Positions 24,709 through 32,952 of a stretch of 64,000 nt of DNA are shown here, one piece after another. Made by a program: the position numbers and the translations under genes. The stretch is from Mycolicibacterium sp. CH28 (GTDB lineage: Bacteria; Actinomycetota; Actinomycetes; Mycobacteriales; Mycobacteriaceae): positions 117,340-181,339 of the forward strand of contig NZ_SRLQ01000013.1 in the NCBI RefSeq assembly GCF_004745805.1. Reading direction: 5' to 3'. A model generated the notes under the pieces. It was given only the letters and a program-made list of their open reading frames with translations, searched no databases and was not told the origin of the DNA. Every line of letters starts with the position of its first letter. Position 1 is the stretch's first letter.

Positions 24709-25815
24709 ATGATCAACCTGGCACCGGACGAAGAACAGGAAGCCGTCACGGAGATGACGCGCAGCCTGGGGCTCGACGTCTTGTACCCGGCATCGAAGGA
24801 AACCGAAGCCGCGGGTGCCGTGCCCCCCGCGGTGTGGAGGACGATCGTGGAGACCGGACTGACCGCGCCGGTGAGCGAGGAGTTGGGTGGCGGTGGTGTA
24901 CCGGGAGTCGTCACCCAGGTGGCCGCGGTGGAGAGCCTCGCCTACGGCGATGCCGGCATCACGCTGGCGGCACTGTGGAGTGGCGCGCCGTCGCTGCTGA
25001 TCTCGGAGCACGGCACGACTGCGCAGCAGGCGACCTTGCTGACCTCCGCCGGCGATCCGGACACCCGCGGGTCGGTTGCGCTGTACGAAGGCTTCGGACG
25101 TGGTGCGAGCGAGCTGGAGACGACCGTGGCGGTCCAGGACGGGGTAGTGCGCGTCGTCGGCCAGAAGGTCGCCGTTCCCTTCGCTGCTACCGCCGAGTCG
25201 ATCATCGTGATCGGTGTGGACCCTTCTGACCGCGGGTTGCGGGCCGTGATCGTTCCCCGTTCCACCGATGGGATCGACGTGACGGCGACCGGCTCGGGGC
25301 TGGCGCTCGATGCGGCCGGTCTGGGCAGCGTCTCCTTCGACGTCACGGTTCCAGCGGCCAATCTGCTCGACAGCAACGGCCTTGGGATGACTGTTGAGCG
25401 TATGCGGCTCATGGTGGCCGCGGCGCAGACGGGCATGGCGCAGCGCGCCATGGAGTACGCCGCCGAGTACGCCTCGGAGCGCATCGCGTTCGGCAAGCCG
25501 ATCGCGTCGTTCCAGGGCATCTCCTTCCCACTGGCGGAGGCATTCTCGCGTACGGAGCAGGCTCGGCTGGAGATCCTCGACGCCGCGAGCCTCATGGCGG
25601 ACGGCGGTGATCCGAACCGGGTGTCGGCCGCCGTATCCGCGGCGGTGGCCTACGCCAGCGAGAACGCGGCGGAGACGACCCGCCTCGCCGTGCAGATCCT
25701 CGGCGGCCACGGGTTCATGACCGACTACCCAGTCGAGCAGTGGTACCGGACGGCGGCGTTCTTGTCCGCGCTCGACTTCGACCCGCTTGCCTCGTCATTC
25801 CAGCCGGCCTTCTAA
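24709..25815 (+). CDS. Acyl-CoA dehydrogenase-like subunit without the usual catalytic Glu motif
   Basis: A 368-residue protein of the acyl-CoA dehydrogenase fold. The C-terminal domain has SERIAFGKPIASFQGISFPL and ILGGHGFMTDYPVEQWYRTA, an FAD-contact segment of the family. The usual catalytic-Glu segment (Y/F-E-G-[TS]) is replaced by FLSALDFDP. Actinobacterial steroid-type acyl-CoA dehydrogenases are often made from two adjacent genes, only one with the catalytic Glu, forming a heterotetramer. The next gene, 27 bp downstream, carries the Glu motif, so the pair probably forms one enzyme. The ATG at 24709 has GAGGAGG upstream. The region 24539-24708 holds no gene. Confidence 0.88.
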   Translation: MINLAPDEEQEAVTEMTRSLGLDVLYPASKETEAAGAVPPAVWRTIVETGLTAPVSEELGGGGVPGVVTQVAAVESLAYGDAGITLAALWSGAPSLLISEHGTTAQQATLLTSAGDPDTRGSVALYEGFGRGASELETTVAVQDGVVRVVGQKVAVPFAATAESIIVIGVDPSDRGLRAVIVPRSTDGIDVTATGSGLALDAAGLGSVSFDVTVPAANLLDSNGLGMTVERMRLMVAAAQTGMAQRAMEYAAEYASERIAFGKPIASFQGISFPLAEAFSRTEQARLEILDAASLMADGGDPNRVSAAVSAAVAYASENAAETTRLAVQILGGHGFMTDYPVEQWYRTAAFLSALDFDPLASSFQPAF

Positions 25816-25842
25816 GCAACCTCTGACTATCAAGGACACCCC

Positions 25843-27039
25843 ATGAGCACCACGACGTTCGAACTAAGCCCCGAGTTGCGCAAGCACAGCGATGCGCTGC
25901 GTGAATGGTCGGCCGCCGAGGTTCGCCCCTACGCGCAGGCCGCGGACGCCGCCAAGTTAGCTCCCGCCAACTGGCGCGAGATCTTCGACACCGCACCCGT
26001 TCCGATCGGCAGGATCGACATCGAGGGCGATTCGCTGCCGGTCTTCTCCGACGGCTACTGGGCGGGGCAGCTCGCGTTCTACGAGAACCTCAACTACGGC
26101 GACATCTGGGCGGCGCCCTTGCTCACCCGCGGGATCGGTCAGCTCGTCGTCGACGCAATGGGCACACCCGAGCAGATCGAGCGATGGTATGACCCGGTCA
26201 TCGCGGGTGAGGTGATGACCGGTTTTGCCCTGACCGAGCCGCACTTCGGCTCGGACACGTCGTTGGTGGCGACGACCGCGGTCCGGGACGGGGATGAGTG
26301 GGTCATCAACGGATCCAAGATCTACTGCACGAACGGTGCCAGGGCGGACTACATCACGGTGTTCGCGACGACAGACAAGGCGCTCGGCGCCGGCGGCATC
26401 GCATGCTTCGTCGTGGAGAAGGGTACGCCCGGATTTACGGTCCCCAAGGCCAACGAGTCGAAGCTTGGCATCCGGTCCTGGGTCACCTCGGAGTTGCTGT
26501 TCGAGGACTGCCGCGTCCCGATCGACCATCGTCTGGGCTGGAACAGCGCCGGACCTGTCGATACGGCGCCGAGTGTTTCGGGTCGCGGCGGCGCGCTCAC
26601 CGCGTTGTCGAACAACCGCCCCAATATGGCGTCGATGGCGATCGGTCTCGCGCAGGCGTCGATCGACGTCGCCACCGGCATCCTCAAGGAACGTCAAGGC
26701 GGGTTCTCGCCTCAGCGCTGGGCAGCTGTGAGCAACAACCTCGACCTCATGAACGCCGCACTGGACCGCGCCCGACGGGTCAACTACAAGGCAGCCTTCG
26801 TCCTCGACCACGGCACCCCGAACCGCTACAGCCCGGCGATCGCCAAGAGCTACGCGCCCCAGACGTGTGACCGGATCATCCGCCGGTGCATGCAGCTGTT
26901 GGGACCCGAGGGGACGAGCAAGGAACTCCTACTGGAGAAGTGGTACCGCGACGTCAAGATTCTGGACATCTTCGAAGGCTCCGCCCAGGTCCAGCGGATC
27001 ATCGTCGCCCGCGAACTCGTCGGCCGGCTTGCCGGCTGA
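25843..27039 (+). CDS. Acyl-CoA dehydrogenase, catalytic subunit of a probable pair
   Basis: A 398-residue flavoprotein that would introduce a C2-C3 double bond in an acyl-CoA. FALTEPHFGSDTS (flavin contact), WVINGSKIYCTNG and DIFEGSAQVQRII, with the catalytic-type Glu in FEGS, are clear. It follows the Glu-less relative by 27 bp and precedes the oxygenase beta gene by 41 bp. The ATG at 25843 follows AAGGACACC. Confidence 0.9.
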   Translation: MSTTTFELSPELRKHSDALREWSAAEVRPYAQAADAAKLAPANWREIFDTAPVPIGRIDIEGDSLPVFSDGYWAGQLAFYENLNYGDIWAAPLLTRGIGQLVVDAMGTPEQIERWYDPVIAGEVMTGFALTEPHFGSDTSLVATTAVRDGDEWVINGSKIYCTNGARADYITVFATTDKALGAGGIACFVVEKGTPGFTVPKANESKLGIRSWVTSELLFEDCRVPIDHRLGWNSAGPVDTAPSVSGRGGALTALSNNRPNMASMAIGLAQASIDVATGILKERQGGFSPQRWAAVSNNLDLMNAALDRARRVNYKAAFVLDHGTPNRYSPAIAKSYAPQTCDRIIRRCMQLLGPEGTSKELLLEKWYRDVKILDIFEGSAQVQRIIVARELVGRLAG

Positions 27040-27080
27040 CGCGAGATGAAGACACGGTGCGAGAAGGCGGAGGCAGGGCA

Positions 27081-27611
27081 ATGGGCAGGATGGGTTTGAC
27101 GACACAGGCCGCAGTTCGGTCGACGGCTTCGCGCGAGGTGCTGACCGACGTCGAGCAGTTCCTGTTCGAGGAGGCCGAGATGCTGGACCAATGGCGTCTA
27201 CACGAATGGCTCGACTTGTTCACCCCCGGCGGTTACTACGAGATTCCGGCCACCGACCGGCCCGACGGGGACCCGACTCGTGACCTGTTTCTCGTCCATG
27301 ACGACCGGTTTCTGCTCGAGCAGCGCGTCAACTCGTTGCTCACCCGTTCCGCCCACGCCGAGTATCCGCACTCGGCGACGCGGCGCATGATCAGCAACGT
27401 TCGGGCGATGGAAGCCGACGAGGGGCGACTGCACGTCTTGGCCAACTTCGCGGTCTATCGCGTCAGGTCCGGTGTGCTCGATACCTACGCGGGCCAATAC
27501 CGCCACATCCTGGAGCGCGACGAGACGACCGGTTTCAAGTTCGTCAGCCGCAAGTCCGTCATGGTGCTCGACGCGCTGCGCCCCCACGGCAAGGTGAGCA
27601 TCATTCTGTGA
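27081..27611 (+). CDS. Rieske ring-hydroxylating dioxygenase, beta subunit
   Basis: A 176-residue small subunit with the NTF2/SnoaL-like fold. VEQFLFEEAEMLDQWRLHEW, the LFTPGGYYEIP segment, RMISNVRAM and the TYAGQYRHIL stretch are typical of the BphA2 type. It has no cofactor and stabilises the alpha3beta3 oxygenase. It lies five genes from the alpha gene, on the opposite strand. The stop overlaps the start of the next SDR (GTGA), so both are translationally coupled. The ATG at 27081 has GGAGGCAGGG upstream; an ATG at 27090 is also possible. Confidence 0.87.
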   Translation: MGRMGLTTQAAVRSTASREVLTDVEQFLFEEAEMLDQWRLHEWLDLFTPGGYYEIPATDRPDGDPTRDLFLVHDDRFLLEQRVNSLLTRSAHAEYPHSATRRMISNVRAMEADEGRLHVLANFAVYRVRSGVLDTYAGQYRHILERDETTGFKFVSRKSVMVLDALRPHGKVSIIL

Positions 27612-28408
27612 ACAGGTTGGACGGCAGGACCGCGATCGTCACGGGCGCGAGTGCCAATATCGGCGGTGCGCTGGCGGCCGGTCTGGCGGCAGAAGGTGCG
27701 CGGGTCGTGTGCACCGACCTTGTCGAGTCCGTCGCACAGGAGACGGCGCAGGCCATCGTCGACGCCGGCGGCGAGGCGTTCGCCGTCGGCGGAGACGTTA
27801 CCGACACCGCACATGCGCTCGACGTGGTGCGGGCTGCGATGCAGCGGTGGGGTCGCGTCGACGTCTTGGTGAACAACGCGATGGTGTTCAACCTCAAGGG
27901 CGTGCTGACGATGCCCGTCGAGGAGTTCCGGCGGCAAGTGGACGTCTGTTTGACGGGCGCACTGGTGTTCACCAAGGCGGTCGCCGAGCCGATGATCGCG
28001 GCAGGACGCGGAGGCAGCATCATCAACGTCCTCTCGACAGCGGCCTGGCAGGGACAGGCGGGCAATATCGGCTATTCGACGGCCAAGAGCGGGCTCATCA
28101 ACTTCACCCGCTCCGCAGCGATGGAGCTCGCGGTCCACGACATTCGGGTCAACGGGTTCACCCCCACCGCGACACAACCCGCAACGCCTGAACACGAGAC
28201 GATGCTCCGTGCCGCGAATTCGCCTGACAACGCTTACGCGAATGACTTCTACGGCCTCATGCCGATGAGCCGCCTTCCCACTCCCGCCGACTACGTCCCG
28301 TCGGTCGTATTCCTCGCCTCGGACGATTCGTCGATGATCACGGGGAGCAACATCACCGTCGACGGCGGCGCCACGGCGAAGTACTGGCCCTGGGTCCCGC
28401 GCCGCTAG
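27608..28408 (+). CDS. SDR-family oxidoreductase, possible cis-diol dehydrogenase
   Basis: A 266-residue classical short-chain dehydrogenase: TGASANIG (cofactor site), NNAM, the catalytic Ser in NVLSTAA and YSTAK, ending TVDGGATAKYW. The GTG start overlaps the beta subunit stop, so it is likely to act with the oxygenase, for example oxidising the cis-diol it makes (inference from position). TGASANIG resembles TGASKNIG of the SDR at 3946. Confidence 0.88.
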   Translation: MNRLDGRTAIVTGASANIGGALAAGLAAEGARVVCTDLVESVAQETAQAIVDAGGEAFAVGGDVTDTAHALDVVRAAMQRWGRVDVLVNNAMVFNLKGVLTMPVEEFRRQVDVCLTGALVFTKAVAEPMIAAGRGGSIINVLSTAAWQGQAGNIGYSTAKSGLINFTRSAAMELAVHDIRVNGFTPTATQPATPEHETMLRAANSPDNAYANDFYGLMPMSRLPTPADYVPSVVFLASDDSSMITGSNITVDGGATAKYWPWVPRR

Positions 28409-28508
28409 TCACCGCGGATTTCCAGCGGCTGGAACGTGTCGTTGGTCACTAATTGGCAGGGACCTAGCCTCACGGTGGATCACGTCCAACGAGAGGCCTT
28501 CGACACCG

Positions 28509-29771
28509 ATGACAGCATTCGCGGACACCGACTACGGCACGATGTTCACTTCTGGGGCGGCATACGTCGACGAAGACCGTTGGCATGCCATGGCCGCCGA
28601 ACTACGGCGGAACATGCCGGTGCTGCGTGTGGAGGCCGACGGCTACCGGCCGTTCTGGGCGATCACCCGGCACGCGGACGTCACGGAGATCGAGCGCCGC
28701 CACGACGTCTTCCTCAACACGATGGAAGTGGTCCTGAGTTCGAACGAGACCATCCAGGCCAGGCGCGCCGCGGGTACCGACGCGAAGACGCTTGTGCACA
28801 TGGACGACTCCGAGCACTCGGCGTATCGCGGCCTCACCACGGAGTGGTTGAAGGCGGGGGCCGTCCGCAAGACGATGGGCGGCCACATCAAGGAGCTGTC
28901 CCGCGGCTACGTGGATCGCATGGCGGACATGGGTGGGTCCTGTGACTTCGCGTCGGACATCGCCGACTACTACCCGCTGCGGGTGATCCTGGGCATGCTG
29001 GGCATCCCCGAGGAGGATGAGCCGAGGATCCTCCGGCTGGCCAAGGAGGCCATGGGGACGGAGGACCCGGAGTTCGCACGCGAGGACGGTGCGACCGCCC
29101 AGGACATGTCGGGGGCGCTCATCGAATTCATGGTCTATTGCAATGAATTGGTCGAGCAGCGCAGGAAGAACCCGACGTCGGACATCGCGTCGACGATCGC
29201 CAACGGCCAGATCGACGGTGAGCCGCTCGGGGTGATCGAGACGCTGTCGTACTTCATGCTCTTCTTCACCGCCGGTCATGACACCACCTCGCATACGCTG
29301 TCCGGCGGGCTGGAGGCGATCATCCGCGACCCCGCCGCGCTGCGCCGGCTGCAGGAGGATCCAACCCTAATCCCCAACGCGGTAGACGAGATGGTGCGCT
29401 GGACGAGCCCGCTGAGGGGATTCACCCGCACCGCGCAAGAGGATTACGAGCTGCACGGCATCACCATCAAGGCCGGGGAGATGGTGTTGCTTTCCTATCC
29501 GTCGGCCAACCGCGACGAGACGGTGTTCGAAGACCCGTTCCGGTTCGACATCACCCGCGCGAACGCGAACAAGAACATCGCGTTCGGTTTCGGGAAGCAC
29601 TTCTGTCTCGGGGTCCAGCTGGCCAAGATGGAACTGCAGACGTTCCTGACCGAACTGCTGTCCCGGCTGGAGTCCATCGAGATCACCGGCCCCGTGGAGC
29701 GCACCGCCGGAAACCTCATCAGTGGTGTCAAGCACCTTCCCATCAGCTACACGATCCGGGAGCTGGCATGA
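28509..29771 (+). CDS. Cytochrome P450, P450terp (CYP108)-like
   Basis: A 420-residue soluble bacterial P450. The I-helix motif AGHDTTSH, the K-helix region NAVDEMVRW, LSYPSANRDE and the heme loop FGFGKHFCLG with Cys366 are present. The I-helix and the VDEMVRWTSPLRGF/LSYPSANRDE stretches are close to what I remember of P450terp, the alpha-terpineol hydroxylase, so a terpenoid or alkyl-cyclic methyl group may be its target (inference). No dedicated ferredoxin follows it. Its stop overlaps the start of the alcohol dehydrogenase by ATGA, so the product alcohol is probably the next enzyme's substrate. Confidence 0.92.
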   Translation: MTAFADTDYGTMFTSGAAYVDEDRWHAMAAELRRNMPVLRVEADGYRPFWAITRHADVTEIERRHDVFLNTMEVVLSSNETIQARRAAGTDAKTLVHMDDSEHSAYRGLTTEWLKAGAVRKTMGGHIKELSRGYVDRMADMGGSCDFASDIADYYPLRVILGMLGIPEEDEPRILRLAKEAMGTEDPEFAREDGATAQDMSGALIEFMVYCNELVEQRRKNPTSDIASTIANGQIDGEPLGVIETLSYFMLFFTAGHDTTSHTLSGGLEAIIRDPAALRRLQEDPTLIPNAVDEMVRWTSPLRGFTRTAQEDYELHGITIKAGEMVLLSYPSANRDETVFEDPFRFDITRANANKNIAFGFGKHFCLGVQLAKMELQTFLTELLSRLESIEITGPVERTAGNLISGVKHLPISYTIRELA

Positions 29772-30871
29772 GTCACGACGTTCAAGCCGCAGTCATTGAC
29801 AAGCTCGGTGGCCAGTTCGAGGTGCGGGATCTGGCGCTGGCCGATCCCGGGCCGGCCGAGGTCTTGGTGAAGGTCGAATCCGTCGGCATCTGCCATTCCG
29901 ACCTCGCCGCCCGCGATGGGCACCTGCCAGCCGCGTTGCCGGCGGTCCTCGGCCATGAGGGAACCGGAGTGGTGGTGGCGGTAGGTCAAGCGGTGAGCAG
30001 GGTATCGCCCGGTGACCGCGTGGTGCTGACCTTCAACTCGTGCGGCACCTGTCGCACGTGTGCTTCCGGGCATCCGGCACATTGCGCCGAGTTCCTGATG
30101 CGCAACTTCTCGCCGGCGCGTGCCGACGGCTCGCTTTCCTATCACGACGGCGCCGAGGCGGTGAATGGGCATTTCTTCGGGCAGTCGTCGTTCTCGACCC
30201 TGGCGCTGGCCGACGAGCGCTGCGTGGTGCGGGTGGATGGCGATGTACCGACCGAGGTTCTGGCCCCACTGGGCTGCGGTGTGCAGACCGGCGCCGGTGC
30301 AATATTGAACGTGCTCCAACCGTGGGCGGGGGCGAGCGTGGCGGTCCTCGGCGTCGGTGCGGTCGGATTGGCTGCGATCATGGCAGCGCGCTTGACCGCC
30401 GCGACGACGATCATCGCGGTGGACGTGGTCCAGACACGGCTCGAGCTCGCGCGCGAGCTCGGCGCTACGGCCACCATCAACCCGGCGACCACCGACTTGG
30501 CAGCCGCTCTGCGCGAGCACACCGGGCAGCGCGGCGTGGACTGCGCCGTGGAAACCACTGGCAAGCCCGAGGTTTTCATGGCGGCGCTGAGCGCAATGGC
30601 TCCCCAGGGAACGGTCGCCGCACTGGCGGTGGCACCCCCGGGTTCGATCGCCCCCTTCGAAATGACCTTCCTCCCGATGGTCCACATCGTTGGGGTCACC
30701 GAGGGCGACGCCGACCCGCAAACGTTCATTCCGGCGCTTGTCGAGCTCTACAATCAGGGCCGGTTCCCGGTCGATCGGCTGGTGGATACCTACAAGTTCG
30801 CCGATATCGAGCAGGCCGCTCAAGACATGCAGGCGGGTCGAACCATCAAGCCGGTCATCGTTTTCCAGTGA
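29768..30871 (+). CDS. Zinc-dependent alcohol dehydrogenase, aryl-alcohol type
   Basis: A 367-residue medium-chain dehydrogenase, similar to benzyl-alcohol dehydrogenases. Cys42 (GICHSD) and His63-Glu64 (LGHEGTG) bind the catalytic zinc; Cys92, 95, 98 and 106 bind the structural zinc. The NAD site is GVGAVG. It is translationally coupled to the P450 upstream and would oxidise the hydroxylated product to an aldehyde, which the aldehyde dehydrogenase at 899 could take further. Confidence 0.92.
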   Translation: MSHDVQAAVIDKLGGQFEVRDLALADPGPAEVLVKVESVGICHSDLAARDGHLPAALPAVLGHEGTGVVVAVGQAVSRVSPGDRVVLTFNSCGTCRTCASGHPAHCAEFLMRNFSPARADGSLSYHDGAEAVNGHFFGQSSFSTLALADERCVVRVDGDVPTEVLAPLGCGVQTGAGAILNVLQPWAGASVAVLGVGAVGLAAIMAARLTAATTIIAVDVVQTRLELARELGATATINPATTDLAAALREHTGQRGVDCAVETTGKPEVFMAALSAMAPQGTVAALAVAPPGSIAPFEMTFLPMVHIVGVTEGDADPQTFIPALVELYNQGRFPVDRLVDTYKFADIEQAAQDMQAGRTIKPVIVFQ

Positions 30872-31335
30872 CCTGTACTCCAGGGATGACGACGTGGACC
30901 AGCTCTACGAGGATCTATTCCCCGGCGGCGCCGGCGGTGGGGACTCGGCAGGTGACCGTCGCCAGCTGCCGCCGACGCGGCGTATAAGTCAAATCATCTC
31001 GTTACCAACATAATTCGCCGCCGCCGGAGGCGTGGGCAGGGCAGCTGTGTACGTTCATCCATCGACGACCAGGTCTCACACCTAGAGCGGTTGCCCGTGT
31101 GCGGGAGACATCGCGGCACCGACTGTTCGGTGCACTGCGGTCGATGCGGATTCAGGTAATCCGTTTACCCCCAACGTATTGCCAGGATCTCAGGGCCTGC
31201 GTGGCCTTTGTGATGTCTGACTAACCATGGCTATGAATATCAGAAATTTCAAGACACGGACATAAGTGCTGAGTACGGTTACCTTCGTTGCGCGACTTCG
31301 GGCAAAGCTGACGTGGAAGGGCGTAGGTATCGACA
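30872..31335 (+). promoter_or_regulatory. 464-bp upstream region of the mce operon
   Basis: No gene is recognised. An inverted repeat CGGATT-CAGGT-AATCCG lies at 31147-31163, about 170 bp before the first yrbE gene, and is a candidate operator. The last 150 bp is more AT-rich (around 31225-31262) and may contain the promoter. I could not fix a -10/-35 pair. Confidence 0.4.
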
Positions 31336-32097
31336 ATGTGGGACGCCGCGGTCAAACCAGTGCGCGAACTGGGCAGTTTCTACGGCATGGCTTTGGACAC
31401 CATCGTGTCCATGTTCAAGCCGCCCTTCGCGTGGCGCGAGTTCTTGCTCCAGTCATGGTTCGTGGCAAGGGTTTCCATCGTGCCGACGCTCACGCTGGCC
31501 GTACCGTTCGTCGTGCTTACCACCTTCATTCTGAACATCCTCTTGATCGAGTTCGGGGCAGCTGACTTCTCCGGTAGTGGTGCGGCACTCGGTGCGGTGA
31601 CACAGCTTGGACCAATAGTCACGGTGCTGGTCATCGCCGGGGCGGGAGCGACGGCCATGTGCGCCGATCTCGGGGCCAGAACGATCCGCGAAGAACTCGA
31701 CGCGCTAAGGGTTCTCGGTATCGATCCGCTTCAAGCCCTTGCCGCTCCAAGGGTGTTGGCAGCAACGCTCGTCTCGTTGCTGCTGTCGTCCTTGGTGACT
31801 TTGGTCGGCCTGGCCGCGGGTTACGCATTCTCGGTGTACTTCCAGCATGTTTCGCCCGGCGCATTCGTGGCTGGCCTAACCCTCATCGTCGGTCTCAAGG
31901 ATGTCGTCGTGGCCTTGATCAAGGCCGCACTGTTCGGCTTCGCCGCCGGAATGATCGCCTGCTACAAGGGGATATCGGTGGGTGGCGGACCGGCCGGCGT
32001 GGGCAATGCCGTCAACGAAACAGTGGTGTTTTCCTTCATGGCCCTGTTCGTGATCAATGTGATAGCAACCGCTGTAGGAGTGCAGGTGAGCAAATGA
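31336..32097 (+). CDS. yrbEA: YrbE/MlaE-family permease, first of the pair (YrbEA)
   Basis: A 253-residue integral membrane protein of the MlaE permease family. Five to six hydrophobic helices can be seen, with the conserved GAGATAMCADLGARTIREEL segment and LRVLGIDPL. It forms the inner-membrane channel part of an Mce lipid importer with YrbEB and an MceG ATPase. It opens the operon, and its stop overlaps the start of the next gene (ATGA). Confidence 0.93.
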   Translation: MWDAAVKPVRELGSFYGMALDTIVSMFKPPFAWREFLLQSWFVARVSIVPTLTLAVPFVVLTTFILNILLIEFGAADFSGSGAALGAVTQLGPIVTVLVIAGAGATAMCADLGARTIREELDALRVLGIDPLQALAAPRVLAATLVSLLLSSLVTLVGLAAGYAFSVYFQHVSPGAFVAGLTLIVGLKDVVVALIKAALFGFAAGMIACYKGISVGGGPAGVGNAVNETVVFSFMALFVINVIATAVGVQVSK

Positions 32098-32948
32098 CTC
32101 AGGGTGTCATCAGTCGTCGGAATCCACGGCTCCGCCGCATCGTAGACAACGGAGTTGCTGGTTGGAACCGTGTCGGAGTACAGACCCAGTTCTACGGCAG
32201 GACGCTTCGCTCCATCGGTGATGCCTTCGTGAACTACCGGGGCGAGATGATTCGGCTTATCGCGCAGATGAGCTTGGGCACCGGGGCGCTCGCGATTATC
32301 GGTGGCACCGTCGTCATCGTCGGCTTCCTGACGCTATCGACGGGCGTTCTGGTCGCGGTCCAGGGGTACAACTCGCTCGCCGATGTCGGCGTCGAAGCGC
32401 TGACCGGGTTCGTATCGGCTCTCGTCAACGTCCGTTTGATCGCGCCGTTGACCGCCGGGGTCGCGCTGGCTGCGACCATCGGTGCGGGCGCGACCGCTCA
32501 AATCGGCGCAATGCGGATCAGTGAAGAGATCGATGCGCTCGACGTGATGGGCATCCGCTCCATCGCCTATCTCGCGTCCACCCGCGTCGTGGCAGGGGTG
32601 ATCGTCGTGATGCCGATCTACTCCGTCGCGGTGTTGATGTCTTTCATGGCAGCCCGTTTCGGAACGACTGTCATCTACGGTCAGTCGGCAGGCGTTTACG
32701 ACCACTACTTCCGTACGTTTCTCAACCCGTACGACATTGTCTGGTCCTTCCTGCAGGCGGTCCTGATGGCGGCGGTCATCATGCTCGTCCACACCTACTA
32801 CGGGTACAACGCATCCGGCGGCCCCGCCGGTGTCGGTGAGGCGGTCGGGCGCGCCGTGCGGACCTCGCTGATCGCGGCGACATACGTCTGTGTCGGTGCA
32901 GCCATGGCGATCTATGGCGAGACCGGCAACTTCAACCTCTCCGGGTAA
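32094..32948 (+). CDS. yrbEB: YrbE/MlaE-family permease, second of the pair (YrbEB)
   Basis: A 284-residue MlaE-type permease. LIAPLTAGVALAATIGAGAT, ISEEIDALDVMGI and GYNASGGPAGVGEAVGRAV are the family signatures. It pairs with YrbEA. I used the ATG at 32094 that overlaps the yrbEA stop; the frame upstream of it is yrbEA sequence in another frame. Confidence 0.93.
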   Translation: MTQGVISRRNPRLRRIVDNGVAGWNRVGVQTQFYGRTLRSIGDAFVNYRGEMIRLIAQMSLGTGALAIIGGTVVIVGFLTLSTGVLVAVQGYNSLADVGVEALTGFVSALVNVRLIAPLTAGVALAATIGAGATAQIGAMRISEEIDALDVMGIRSIAYLASTRVVAGVIVVMPIYSVAVLMSFMAARFGTTVIYGQSAGVYDHYFRTFLNPYDIVWSFLQAVLMAAVIMLVHTYYGYNASGGPAGVGEAVGRAVRTSLIAATYVCVGAAMAIYGETGNFNLSG

Positions 32949-32952
32949 CGAC

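Noticed and set aside
24037..25710. A 557-residue open frame on the minus strand
   Set aside because: It lies opposite the ferredoxin and acyl-CoA dehydrogenase genes, has Arg/His-rich shadow composition and shows no domain.
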